Origin: Luzula sylvatica
Lineage: Eukaryota > Streptophyta > Magnoliopsida > Poales > Juncaceae
NCBI GenBank assembly: GCA_946800325.1
Contig: OX326960.1
Coordinates: 20,912,393 to 20,976,392, forward strand
Length of the DNA: 64,000 nt
Direction of reading: 5' to 3'
Shown: piece after piece, positions 1 to 11,070 of the stretch
Layout: each line of letters starts with the position of its first letter
How positions within the stretch are numbered: position 1 is the first letter of the stretch
Notes under the pieces: model-generated
What the model was told of the DNA's origin: nothing
Database searches by the model: none
The model's input: the letters and a program-made list of their open reading frames with translations, nothing else
Made by a program: the position numbers and the translations under genes

Positions 1-1365
1 GCCATTGAGGAACATGTCAGAACTTGCCACCCTTGTCAGATAAACAAAGGGGAAACTGTCCTTCCTCCTGGCTTACTAGAACCCCTCCCCATTCCTCTAA
101 GGCCCTGGGAGAGTGTTGGCATGGATTTCATATCTGGTATGCCTAAATCAGAAGGAAAATATGTCCTAATGGTAGTAGTGGACAGGCTGACAAAGTTCAA
201 TCACTTCATACCTCTCTCTCACCCTTATAATGCTAATGACATAGCCAAAATCTTCATCACTCATGTCTATAGGATTCATGGGTTACCCAGCTCCATAATT
301 TCTGACAGAGACCCAATCTTTACAAGTCAATTCTGGAAAGAATTATTTAAGAAGCTAGGGGTTAAATTGAAAATGTCCACATCCTATCACCCTCAGACAG
401 ATGGTCAAACTGAGAGGGTGAATCAATGTGTGGAAAATTATCTTAGATGCATGGCATTTAATGATCCAAAAAAATGGGTATCGATGGTACCACTAGCTGA
501 GTGGTGGTACAATACCTCATTTCATACATCTCTGAACATGACCCCATTTGAGGCCTTGTTTGGATACAAACCTACTCAATTACCAGCTGTCTACACTTCT
601 GATAGTGGATTAAAGACAGTGGAAGAGCTAATTAAATCCAGAGTTGTGATGCAACTTAAATTACAGGATCAGTTAAAGAAAGCTCAGAAAAGAATGAAGA
701 TTAATGCTGACAAGAGAAGATCAGAAAAAAAATTTAAGGTAGGAGAATGGGTATATCTAAAATTACAACCCTATAGACAAGGATCAGTGGCAAAAAGGAT
801 TAACAATAAACTCAGTCCTAAATTCTTTGGGCCTTACGAGATCATTAAGAGAATTGGAAATGCCGCTTATGAATTGAGCTTACCAGAAGATAGTATGATC
901 CATCCTGTCTTCCATGTGTCCCAATTGAAGAAAAAGGTTGGCGATGTAGCTGCAATTGCACTCAGGCTGCCTATTCCAGGCCATAACGGCTCGATCCAGG
1001 CAGAACCGCTGACCATTATCGATAGAAGGGCTGTTAAAAAGGGTAACCAGGCAGTGGTTCAGATACTAATAAGGTGGTCTAACTTAACGGAAATGGAAGA
1101 TACCTGGGAAGATTACGACGAGATCGCCACTCGATTTCCCAATTTCATTCTTGAGGACAAGAATGATTTTGAGAGAAGGGCAATGTCAGGCCATGGCGAC
1201 CCTAATGGATCGGTGAGACTTCTGAACGGATCCATTAAGAGTGCTGGGTTATCGGATCTAGAGAAAATGAGTAAAAAGGGCCGTGGGCTGAGAATTAAAT
1301 TCACCAAGAAAGTTAAAACAATTAAAAGGAGAAGGAGTAACGTGGGCCTTATCGAAAGTGGCTAA
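1..1365 (+). CDS. Ty3/Gypsy chromovirus pol, 3' part (integrase + chromodomain), partial
   Basis: This is the C-terminal end of a Gypsy polyprotein, which inserts the element's cDNA into chromosomes. The frame is open from base 1, so the gene begins left of the window; the first ATG at 121 is not the true start. Visible in order: the C-x2-C half of the HHCC zinc finger (RTCHPCQ, bases 31-51); the catalytic core with Asp in GMDF, Asp in ISDRDPIF and Glu in DGQTERVNQ; the basic GPYEII region after the core; and a chromodomain (about residues 300-350 counted from base 121, ending IRWSNLTEMEDTWEDYDEI). A Lys/Arg-rich tail of about 60 residues follows, longer than in the relative at 60453-61311. 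No frameshift is seen. The chromodomain is known in this family to guide integration to chromatin marks. Assignment to chromoviruses is firm; the lineage is not resolved. Confidence 0.93.
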   Translation, partial: AIEEHVRTCHPCQINKGETVLPPGLLEPLPIPLRPWESVGMDFISGMPKSEGKYVLMVVVDRLTKFNHFIPLSHPYNANDIAKIFITHVYRIHGLPSSIISDRDPIFTSQFWKELFKKLGVKLKMSTSYHPQTDGQTERVNQCVENYLRCMAFNDPKKWVSMVPLAEWWYNTSFHTSLNMTPFEALFGYKPTQLPAVYTSDSGLKTVEELIKSRVVMQLKLQDQLKKAQKRMKINADKRRSEKKFKVGEWVYLKLQPYRQGSVAKRINNKLSPKFFGPYEIIKRIGNAAYELSLPEDSMIHPVFHVSQLKKKVGDVAAIALRLPIPGHNGSIQAEPLTIIDRRAVKKGNQAVVQILIRWSNLTEMEDTWEDYDEIATRFPNFILEDKNDFERRAMSGHGDPNGSVRLLNGSIKSAGLSDLEKMSKKGRGLRIKFTKKVKTIKRRRSNVGLIESG

Positions 1366-1397
1366 GGAGCCCACATGAGTTGGGCTAGAATGGAGAG

Positions 1398-1700
1398 TGT
1401 TATCCAGAGGAAATGGAGGGGACATAAGAACAGAAGATCTACAGTGCCATTCTAGTTATTTACTGTATCCAGTTAGTTATTATTAGAGTTGTTTTACTAC
1501 AGTAATTGCATTTATTTACTTAGTATTTATATTCAGAACAATGTAATAGATTTTATGTTAATTCCTATTGAGAACTCTTTTCTTGAATCAACCTATCTTC
1601 TCTTCTTTATCTCTTCTGTTCTTCTATCTTTTCTCCCCCAAATCCAACTCCCACCTGAAATTATACAAATTAAATCAAGTTAGGATTAAATACCCTAACA
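1398..1700 (+). repeat. probable 3' LTR of the chromovirus at 1-1365
   Basis: A TG...CA segment (TGTTATCCAGAGG to TACCCTAACA) begins 32 bases after the pol stop and follows a purine-rich stretch (GAATGGAGAG) that could be the polypurine tract. About 300 bp is short but acceptable for an LTR. The 5' LTR lies outside the window, so neither the boundaries nor the target duplication can be confirmed. Confidence 0.5.
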
Positions 1701-1828
1701 CATAGTGTGTATTATACAAGAAGATGTGAAAATAGAGAGAGACGTGAATATAGAGAGAGGCACAGGTACCAATATGAAAGAAAAGATAAGAAGGAAGACC
1801 AGATAACAGGAGGATATGTAATAGTTGA

Positions 1829-1880
1829 GTGTATTTGAAATCCGGATAAATTAGTTTAGTGTGTATTTGAAATCCGGATA
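1829..1880. repeat. 20-bp direct repeat, two copies
   Basis: GTGTATTTGAAATCCGGATA occurs at 1829-1848 and again at 1861-1880. Its origin is not recognised. Confidence 0.8.
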
Positions 1881-1924
1881 GGTTGAATTAATGATGTGGC
1901 ACTTTAATATTGGAACATATTATA

Positions 1925-2430
1925 GTAGGATTAATCATGTCGTATCCTTGTTCGCTATATCGATCAAATCACTCATCAGTCCCTCCCCGAATAAAAGAGA
2001 GTCTAAAGGAAACGGCGTTGTAGTGAAGGAGGAGGGTCACCTCAGAAGCATGCCAAAATTCGACTAGGACGGATTGAAGTAAAGTGAGTTAAGACTTTTA
2101 CCTGAAGCATATACGCATCATACGTTTTAGTTCGCTAAGTTCGTATTTCTACTAGTAGAACCGTTTTGAGTTCTTTTTTCATTGAGCCAAACTGAGATAA
2201 CTGTCCTTCTATGTCATTATGATCTAGTCTATTATAAATCATATTGTTAATGGAATGCATAATAAAATAATTGTCAATTTCAGATTTTCCATGACGAAGT
2301 AAAAAAGAAACACGTGAGATTATTACGTGGCAGGAGTTTAGTATGGCATATCCAATAAGACCAAGCCACATCATAAGATTGCAGACGTGTTTGTTCGTTG
2401 TGGGTTCATCATGGACTGCGGAGATTTTAG
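1925..2430. repeat. left copy, outer part, of a long-range inverted duplication
   Basis: On the minus strand this stretch matches 40236-40740 over its whole length with scattered differences. Shared blocks include CACTCATCAGTCCCTCCCCG, the cytosine-rich GGTGACCCTCCT segment and the CACGTGAGATTATTACGTGG block. The remaining part of the duplication lies at 11803-11890, so about 9.3 kb separates two pieces that are adjacent in the right-hand copy. The right-hand copy lies just upstream of the kinase remnant (minus strand), so it may be an upstream/promoter region. The open frame at 2135-2482 inside it has no recognisable product. Confidence 0.85.
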
Positions 2431-2656
2431 TTTTGTTATTATTCTCTGTTTTAGTATTACAATTCCAATTACATATAAGCAAATTTGAATTATTTTATAA
2501 TTTATAATATTATAATATTACTCCAACAGTAATACATATATTTAAATAAATCGAAATACTTGCATAATTGTTTTAAGGACTCAAAATATTATGGAGCCAA
2601 CATGAACTTTTTAGAAAGAAATTTTTTGAAACCAACACGATTTATATATTCAATTT

Positions 2657-2908
2657 TGTTATAAAATAAAGAACAAACAAAGAGAGAATGGGAGGAGACA
2701 AAGTTTCTATTGAATGAGTTAACTGAATACAATAGCCACTATCCCCTTTATATAGTAGAGGGTGAGTGCAGGCCAAGATACTTCTTGCCATATAAAACGT
2801 TACAATACAAAGAAAGAGTACAATATCAAATATACTAAATATCCTATAATTAATATCTCCATCTTCACAAGATTTGTTGCTTGACATCAATTTATTATAT
2901 TTATAACA
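2657..2908 (-). repeat. 3' LTR of a minus-strand Ty1/Copia remnant
   Basis: Read on the minus strand it starts TGTTATAAATATAATAAATT and ends TTTATTTTATAACA, so it has TG/CA ends within a short inverted repeat. It is preceded on that strand by AAGAGGGAG, a typical Copia polypurine tract. A TATATAAAG box lies inside (plus-strand CTTTATATA near 2749). Length is 252 bp. No matching 5' LTR was found in the window. Confidence 0.75.
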
Positions 2909-2946
2909 CTCCCTCTTGGATGTCAATATTTCATACGCATGAGAAG

Positions 2947-4265
2947 CTACCTCGTTAAAAACCTGGTCAGGAAAATCCATTGGGATAAAAACCATGACTA
3001 GGAAAAAAGAGTGTAGCGCGTATTATTTCTCCCTCTGATGGGTACACATATCTCCAAAATAACGGAGTTTAATATTATGTCTTAATTGCCTGAAAGTTTA
3101 GTTGGCAAGAAATATTCAAGATTATTACTTGAGCGAATTTGATAGATATCAATTTCGCTGCTCTTCTGGAGCTTGTGTGAGGAAGATAATTTGGGAGAAT
3201 TATCCTTGCCAGGAACGCGCCTCATTAAAAACCTTGCCAGGAAAATTCATTGGGATAAAACCATGGCCAAGGGAAAAAGAGTGCAATGCGTACTAAATCT
3301 CCCCCTCATATAGGCAAATCTCCTTAAGTCGACGAAGTCTCATCTTGTAAACCAAGTTCTAGAAAGATGCAATGACAACTACTTGGTGAAGAGATCATTC
3401 AGGTTATCATTCGAGTAAATTTGTTGGACGTTTATCTCACCATTATTTTGGACCCTCGAAGTGCTGCATGTTGGAACCAATAATACTCAAATATGGTACT
3501 TCTGGACCAACAAAAATTTCATTACCTTCTCCGTGACGAAAATAATTATTCTTCATATCAATGGATTGATCACTATAAGAGAAATTAATGTGTGAAACTT
3601 GTCAATTTTAAAACGTTTCAAATATTCTCTTCATAAATAGATTGGTGAACAAATACCATATTTCTTTTCTGAGTCTTTGCAACTTCTTCAGGAGTTTCAA
3701 TGATATTTCAAATCATGACATATACTGCAAATCCATAATTTAATTTCTTGACAAAGATACATTGATTTAAGTCCTTCTGGGATTTTCATAACATTATAAA
3801 GTGATCCGTATTTTATTATAACGTCCACGAGAAATAAATGGAGTCCTCGAGATTGCAAATATAATCAAAATCTGAGTGTAATTTCATTTCTTATTGCAAA
3901 TTTTTATACATACATGTTTGTAGTTCGTATGTTGCCTATAATAGTTGTTTGGACTACAGGTCCCAAATCTTCACGTTTTTCAAGTGAATGTAATTCTTCT
4001 TGAATGTTTCCTTTCGTTTTTATTCACGTTGAATGTGAATGGAGAATATTCTCTTTGGATACTTATATCACAAAAATCTGCCTCATTAAAAACTTACTAG
4101 GTAAAACCCAAAGGGACAAAAATCCTAGTGAAGGAAAGATAGTGCAATATATTATGTTTCATACGCTTCATAAGTTGCCTCGTTAAAAACCTTGTCAGGA
4201 AAATCCAGTGGGACAAAACCAAGATCAAGGACAAAAAGAGTGCATTGCATATAATTTCTCCCCCT
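2947..4265 (-). repeat. four diverged copies of a ~90-bp post-pol motif
   Basis: Copies lie at 2947-3040, 3216-3310, 4079-4153 and 4174-4265. On the plus strand each runs CCTCRTTAAAAACC, then AGGAAAATYCATTGGGA, then ACAAAA, then a run ending AAAAAGAGTGCA. Three of them end at or near CTCCCYCTSATG, which is GGGGGAG-like on the minus strand and so resembles a polypurine tract. The repetition suggests duplications of the 3' end of the Copia element. Confidence 0.8.
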
Positions 4266-7138
4266 CATGGATACAAATATTTTATGATTAAGAAGTTCAA
4301 TCTTTTGCACTAGTTGTTTTGAATTCTTAGTTTCCACCGACAAACTAATTTCTTCAGGAAATATTTACTATCTTTGTAATCCATGAAAAATACTACTTAC
4401 ATTTGATATCTTTCCCGTTAAATATCTTCTTTTAGTAATTGTCTTTTATAACTCTTCGGGAGTTCAAATAATTATAAATTAAACACTATTTATATATAAT
4501 AAATATGCATATGCGAATTTGATCATTCATACCGGTATATATATTCTTACTTATTACATCGATTATATCTTATGGCTCAAATTACTATTCATGCAAAGAT
4601 CTTTGTAATTTAATATAATCTATCTCTCGAGAGTTTTAATCGTATGCTTCAGGCATACTAAATCCTTCGGGGATTTTCATGAATATCCTAGCAAAATGAG
4701 TCATGTGAATAATCTGATATAATAAATACAAGAAACAATTTTAGTCCTTCAGAGAGTTTTAAACAAATTAAAAACATAAATACAATTTGTATCACCATGT
4801 AAGGTGGTTTTTGGACTTCAGGTCCATCAATTTCAATTTCTTATGTGATTTATGTTATTGGCCAATTATTTTTAGATGTCGACATTCCACAATTTATTTA
4901 ACTTCATATCCTCGTTTTATTAATTATAAATTGAAAGCGCACTCATGCCAACTTTCTAATAACTATAATTTTATTTCGGTTCAATCTTCTTCTAGTAGAG
5001 ACATTATTTTGAGATCTCGTTATTTTCAACAATTTCGATGTTGTCAGGTCCCTGAATCTTTTCTAAATGTTATATATTTATTTATGTCAAATCTACTAAT
5101 TAATATTTCATTATCCTTTTAAAAAGGATATATATCATTAGAAGTATTCTCAACTTCTTTATTGCCAACTTTTTATCGTGCTCTTTCTTATTCCTTTGGA
5201 TTTCTAATATGAGAACCGATTGGTCGACCAAGCTTCGGGCTTATATCAAATTTAAAATTATCCAAGTATATTATACTACAAATATGAGCATTTTAGACTG
5301 GAAACTTTTACTCATTATTCATTCTTGTATTGATCAATGCATCAAATCACCTATTTGAAAGTTCGTGCAAATAATTTATTTATAAACTCATAGTTTCTGT
5401 TTACATGTTCGAGGATCTGATGTGATGATGCAATTCAAATAATTTCTTATTTTTCCAGTTTTCATTCTCTCCCCCTAATTTAGGCACGAGTTGTTGATAT
5501 TTTAGTTAATATCCAATGAAGTTCTTCGGGACTTGCATGATATTTTATATCTTCAAAACTTTTACTCGTGTTTGATTATTTCGTAAACCATCTTAGTTGT
5601 TTATGTAATTTCTCCTTCAGGGATTTCGTATTTGCAACATACATATTAAACATGGTTGATTTCTTGAATGTAAACTTCTAGTTTACGAATACAAATTTAA
5701 ACTTCCAGTTTGTGTATATCATTCGAACTTCTGGTTCAAATAAATAAATGTTCATGATATACAATTTTACAAAATAATCAACCATATATATACCAAAAAC
5801 TTAATTTAACTCGTCCATGTGTGATCACACATCTACTACACATAAAAAATAAATTGAGTGAATACTTTTTGCTCCGATCACTCACAAGTTATAGAAAATG
5901 GGGAGTACTTATGATAAATAGTTGGACTTAATCGAGTCATGATCGTGACATGCATATTCTGTGCCTAAGCAATTAATCCAAATCATAGAATTGCTTTTTT
6001 TTTGTTTTGTAAATTGAACTTCTGGTTCATAACTTCAATTTTACTAATATAATTGCATGTCATAAAAATAAACTAATATGTTTCTATTAACATAATGACT
6101 CTTTTGGAGTAATATAGATAATGTATTTTCTAGAGCAATCAAACAAAAATTCTTCAAGAGTCACCAATCATAAATATACGCTCTTATAATTTAATATACA
6201 CATCTATTTATTGATGAAATAAATAATTCGACACAAAATAAACTTTGTTTTGATAGATAAGAAAATCATCCCTTTTTCTTCTTGTTTTTCTCTTCAAGAG
6301 GTTTCATAAACAATATCGGATTTATCGTGTACTACTGGTACAACTATTTTCAAGCCACGTCTTGAAGAATATATATTTTCGGATTCTCTGTAAACATATT
6401 TTGACGAGTCTTTTTATTTATTACGTGATTTTCTTATCAAGATCAATATTTGTGTCAGACATAATTTGGAATTCAGCCTTCGGGGCAACATTCACTTCTG
6501 GGAATTATGGAATAGAATCATTCATCAATCTAATTTGTTTTTCAATAAAGAAGACATGATAGTATTAATCCAAATGCTTCTTAAACTATCTTATTTCAAT
6601 GAACGCATTTCTAGAATATTTTCAATTATTTATTTTATACAAATATTTATTCATATCAAGTATAATATATTATATATTTTGTGCTCTTGCAACTTCAGGT
6701 GCTTTCAATAACATTATCAACTTTACTAGATGCTCTTTAACTTTGAACATTGCAACTTTATATTGAAACTCTAGGTTTCAATAAGATGAAATTTCAAACT
6801 TTGTGTGCATGAATAAATTGGATTGCAACTACAGGTGCAAAATGGTAATAAATGTGTGAACAATTATAAGTACATAAAACAAACGGATAAATAATAAATG
6901 TGCGAAAAATAAATATACATAAAATAAACAAGCAATAATAAATATAAATATGCTCACAACTTCTGGTGTGTATTTTCAATGAGCAACTACGGGTGCGTTA
7001 ATATACACTTCTGGTGTATACAATAAATTTCATAAAATTTAATATTATAATCTTAAAAGACATATTCTAGACTACCGGTCCAAAACATGCAATATAAACT
7101 CTTATCATCATATACTCTTCTGGAGTATTATGCTTGTC
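3160..7138. repeat. array of short hairpins with a conserved TTCNG-type loop and varying stems
   Basis: At least 20 short inverted repeats share a five-base loop, mostly TTCTG, TTCAG or TTCGG and more rarely TACAG or TCTAG, closed by a C-G pair. Stem sequences differ but stay complementary. Perfect examples: GCTC/GAGC at 3160-3172, GGAC/GTCC at 3951-3963, AACTC/GAGTT at 4450-4464, GTATGC/GCATAC at 4642-4658, AAATCC/GGATTT at 4660-4676, TGGAC/GTCCA at 4812-4826, GTAAAC/GTTTAC at 5670-5686, GAAC/GTTC at 5725-5737, TGAAC/GTTCA at 6015-6029, ACTC/GAGT at 6098-6110, a 9-bp stem at 6761-6783, TATACAC/GTGTATA at 7002-7020, ATACTC/GAGTAT at 7122-7138. Four others (6695, 6824, 6955 and 6982 regions) share a single bulged A. 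All have the same orientation. No function is known to me. Confidence 0.8.
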
Positions 7139-7140
7139 TT

Positions 7141-8488
7141 GATTATTAACCATTAGATTGTGTGATGTGGCTTCATCATATGCATTAATATTATATTTGA
7201 TCATTTAAGACATGTATTTTGTATTATTATTTTTAATTATTAATTTTAACCATAAGATGTAGTGATGTGGGTTAATCTCAATCATTAATTTTTTGTTAGA
7301 TTTCTTAAAGATCTTATTTTGTGTAGTAATTTATGTGTTATTATTTTACACCATGTTTTAAGCATTCTTAGAAAACCACATCATCCTACATTAATGATGT
7401 GGCATATTATTATTGGTTAGAATCATATTAGACCAAGTCTAATCAATTATATAACATTTTACAAAAGATTACATGATCAAATGTGAATGCAATGGAATAT
7501 GAAAAGTTTATATATGAAATACTAATAATTCAATATGTAATATTATAAAAAATACAGCATATATTAGTATTATTCTGGAAATTTAATTTTATAAACCCAT
7601 CAAATATATTCATTTTATTTTTCTCTTTATTTTGACATCCATATTAGCATAGTTCATACAAATCATTTTCATAATATCAATTTGTAAAGATATTATGTAA
7701 GAAAATACAATGCAAAAAAAATACATATTTACATAATATATTTGTAAGAATTTTATTTGCATAATATAATTTTTAAGTATTATTATTTATTTTGTTTAAA
7801 AATTATAACAATATGAATCTCATATAATATTAAGTAGATTATATTTGTGTTTTTAAGCAAACAAAACTTTTTCAAAAAATAATAGTATTAAAAAAAAATT
7901 ATCCATCTAAATAACTTTTTGAACTTATAAATACCAATCAAATTGTATTGTTATTTTAAATAATGTAAAATAAAAAGAAATCATATGATATAAAATAATT
8001 TGTATGTGTTTATTATAAATTAAATTTTGATATTATTTATTAAATTACTTCCGCTAATTAAGTTTTACATTATTTTATATTTTCCATTGCATTTTGAATC
8101 AATAAAAATTGTTACAACTATATAATTAATAACGTGTTACTATATGTGTTGTATGATTCATTATTTTAATATTTGATATTGTATCCAATATTGTGAAGAA
8201 TGATATAATATATGTTGTTACGTTTTTTCGTAAAATTTTATTATATCTTATTCTTGTATATTATTATATAATTACACTAATATAAGTATTATTATTTGAT
8301 TAAAAAAATGAGATATTTTCTTATCATAATGTAAAATAATTGTAAAACATATGAATAATCATAGATAAATGAATTCAAATAACTTTATTTTAAGATGATA
8401 TTATTAATATTATCATACAAATATATAATTGTATTACAATGAAAAACATAATTTACATGTTCGTCGCGTAGCGCGAGTATTCTCCTAG
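7141..8488 (+). mobile_element. AT-rich stretch ending in a Helitron-type 3' terminus
   Basis: No coding sequence is seen. The right end has a terminal hairpin and CTAG (see next entry). Segments such as GTGATGTGGSTT near 7160 and 7262 resemble the TGATGTGGC segments at 39924 and 41613. The 5' TC end was not found, so the left limit is a guess. If correct, this is a small non-autonomous Helitron. Confidence 0.4.
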
Positions 8489-8489
8489 T
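8464..8489 (+). other. Helitron-type 3' end
   Basis: TCGCG-TAG-CGCGA forms a 5-bp hairpin at 8464-8476, followed eight bases later by CTAG (8485-8488) and then T. A GC-rich hairpin a few bases before CTRR followed by T is the known signature of Helitron 3' ends. Confidence 0.65.
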
Positions 8490-9085
8490 AAATATTATAG
8501 CATGGCTTATTTGAACCACAAGATTGATTAACAAACATTCTTCTCATTTTAAAGAGCTTTTACGAAAGTTATTTATACAAATTAATAATATAATGGTTGG
8601 AAAATAATAAATATTTGTGGAGTTGTATTGTTGTTCCATTTGGCAACTTCATTTAATACACACAATAATAATAAATACCATAGAACTAAATTTATCTTAT
8701 AAATATTCAATAAAAAAGGAATTAGGGTTTACATTGTATCTTTTGACAACAATGGTGGTTTCGACTTCGACTCTTGAAAAATAAATGATATAATCATAAA
8801 TAAATATGAGGAGGAAAATCGTAAATACTGAAAAAACCTAAATACTCACCCCAAGGAACATAACTTCTCTTTTAAAATGAGTAGGCATTTCATCAAAAAA
8901 ACATAATAGACGTGATCCTACAAATCATTAAAATCTTTATACCTTCAAAATTCACTGAGAAATTTTTTTCTATCAAATATTGGCATCCAAAGATTCATTC
9001 AATCTCGCAAAAGACAAAATCAAAAATTAATCCAATAGATGGATACAAATGCGAAATAAATATACCAAGTTTCTGATAGAGAATT
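8490..9085. other. AT-rich spacer, nothing recognised
   Basis: No open frame, repeat or terminus was recognised. It lies downstream (minus strand) of the last recognisable ligase exon, where the ligase C-terminal half would be expected, but no OB-fold or C-terminal ligase motif could be read. Confidence 0.5.
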
Positions 9086-10793
9086 GACTGTACCTGGAAT
9101 TAACAACTGTCGCGAGAAACTTTTGAATCTCCTACAAATCATTAGATGCTTGCAGTTGCAAATTGGAATATTCCAGGAATCTCCACAAAAGAGTCGTATA
9201 TGTGTTGAAATAAATAATTACCAGAAAAATCAGGGGTTACTTCTAAAAATGATAATTCCTAAATCAATACCTCTCTGAGGACATTGAGTTGCTCCTGGAA
9301 GAGAGGTTGATCATTTACATACAAAATATCAAATCTATATGAACACAACGCTACTTTAATATCGCTTATTATTACTCCTTTACGTGTAACGTGTCCTAGT
9401 ACTAAGTATCTGTTAAAAAAATATAAATATATAAATCTGAAAGGGTTCAATTCTATTTTTTTCATGGTCTAAGCCACAATTTCAGTCCTACACAAATGAC
9501 TTCACATTAGGCTTAAAAAATTACACAAATTATTATATTTATACTTTTTATACTTTTAAAAAAAAAATTCTAATTAATTACATACTTTGCCACTTCATTG
9601 ACAACATCAGAATACTTGTCGGTATTCCTCTCAGCATTGCTACTATATATCTCCACCGTCCCATCCTCCATAGATTGTATCTTCAAAATATAAATCATAA
9701 AAGAACTTTTCAACAAAATTCCCTAAATAGATAAATAAACAGAGGGGCCATTTTGCAAACCTGTGCACGTTCATCATCGACTTATATTCACAACTGAATT
9801 CGCTTCCTTGAAACTCATCGAGAATTTCTGACACGGCTTTCCTAGGCTTTGCAAGCATGGGCCCCACCGGAAATCCTAGAGAAAATTTGCAAGTTTCTAG
9901 AAACTTCCAGACTCCCACTTCTAGAAGGGCCTGGACTATCTTGTAGTTTATAGGTAGTACTGAGTGCACGTGCTTCATTATTTTCGCAGCCTGAGTCAGA
10001 AAAAAATTGTTATATTTTTATAGGCGCATATGTGATATTTTTATGATATACCTCGTCTAAAGAAAGTTAATTTTCGAGTGGTTTTTTAGAATAAATTGAG
10101 GCTTGGGCTAGTGCGACAAGTACGGTTTTTTCTCTTGAACCAATTCGCATTTTCGACTATATTTCAAAGAAGAAATTAAAATTAAGAATATACAGTAAAA
10201 TATAAAATGATGAAAAATAATTACTTGAAGAAGGCGGTTAATATATTGAGGCTCGCAATCTGTGGCTGGTACAAGAAGTGCTTTTATATGTTCCTTTTTC
10301 TTGTTTTGACCATCTTTCCTAGATTCCTAATTTAATTATGAACATTATTAGGGTAAAATTGCAAAATTACAAGAAAAGGGGGAGGGTACCTTTGCAATTG
10401 TACGGAACGTATCTAGCACTTTAGTTATTGTCAAGCTTTGAGATTTCTTCTTATGAGGATTTGCGAAATAAGTTAACACTCTCCATTGTGAAGACCTGCT
10501 CATTTTCCCCACGAGTCCTAAATCACCAAGTTCCTAAAATTCAAATTGCAAATTCAATTAATTGTACAAAGTAATTTAAAATACTAAAATCCTTTTTTTT
10601 ACCTTTAATTGCTTTCTCACTTGATCACTGTTCCTGCCATAACCTTCACCGAGGGCCCTAATTGGAGTTGTGTCTCCAATACCCAACTCCAAGCCATGAG
10701 GTCGCGTGATTCTATTGGCTCAGAGATACACCGTGGCGAGAAGATCTTCTGGTGTGGTTTCAATGACGGTTCGCAACGCGTTCGATAAAATGT
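9086..10793 (-). pseudogene. DNA ligase 1 (ATP-dependent) pseudogene, middle part only
   Basis: Exons readable on the minus strand with GT/AG borders: 10603-10793 (DILSNALRTVIETTPEDLLA, later ELGIGDTTPIRALGEGYGR), 10390-10533 (ELGDLGLVGKMSRSSQ), 10225-10326 (KKEHIKALLVPATDCEPQY), 10052-10156 (KTVLVALAQASIY), 9761-9990 (AAKIMKHVHSVLP, then VGPMLAKPRKAVSEILDEFQ), 9586-9680 (MEDGTVEIYSSNAERNT), then about 9262-9440 and 9089-9215. Together these cover the DNA-binding domain and the start of the adenylation domain of replicative ligase. Lesions: TGA in the YLCANRI-like segment (about 10725), TAA after SIYSKKPLEN (about 10065), a one-base deletion just after the catalytic lysine codon of the EYKYDGE-type motif (about 9778) plus Gly to Asp beside it, and stops or frameshifts in the last exon. 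The N- and C-terminal parts are absent. It cannot make a working ligase. Confidence 0.88.
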
Positions 10794-10925
10794 CTGTGAT
10801 GAAAATTATCCCAAGTAATTTATATACTTCAAATAGTATATTACACACTAAATCATGAAAGGAAAAGGAATATATGAGATATGGTTATTACCTATTAAAT
10901 ATGTTTGGCCTTTGGATCTTGAGAT

Positions 10926-11070
10926 ATGAAGAAACATCTTAGAATAATTTCATCGAACACCTTATCATCAAAAGTTTTTGTCTTTAAATTTGCGAAATAT
11001 GAAGGAACTTCTTAGAATAATTTCATCAGATACTTTATCATCACAAGCTTTTGCCTTTAAATTTACGATA
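10926..11070. repeat. ~73-bp tandem duplication
   Basis: Unit 10926-10998 (ATGAAGAAACATCTTAGAAT...) is repeated with differences at 10999-11070 (ATGAAGGAACTTCTTAGAAT...). It lies upstream of the ligase remnant; no coding role is seen. Confidence 0.85.

Larger units (their letters stand above)
2657..7140 (-). mobile_element. truncated Ty1/Copia element: 3' LTR plus long post-pol non-coding region
   Basis: The 3' LTR and polypurine tract fix the orientation. The four copies of the CTCTTTTTCCCTTG...TTTTAACGAGGCA motif, seen on the minus strand, are a sequence class that in plant Copia elements lies between pol and the 3' LTR (recalled from general knowledge, not searched). No pol remnant is recognisable upstream. 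The element appears cut off near 7140, where a different AT-rich sequence with a Helitron-type end takes over. Small open frames inside (for example 2642-2995, 4787-5122, 6362-6711) show no family motif and are not annotated as genes. Confidence 0.6.

Noticed and set aside
2642..2995. 117-residue minus-strand ORF with hydrophobic stretches
   Set aside because: It reads through the Copia LTR and polypurine tract and has no protein family signal.
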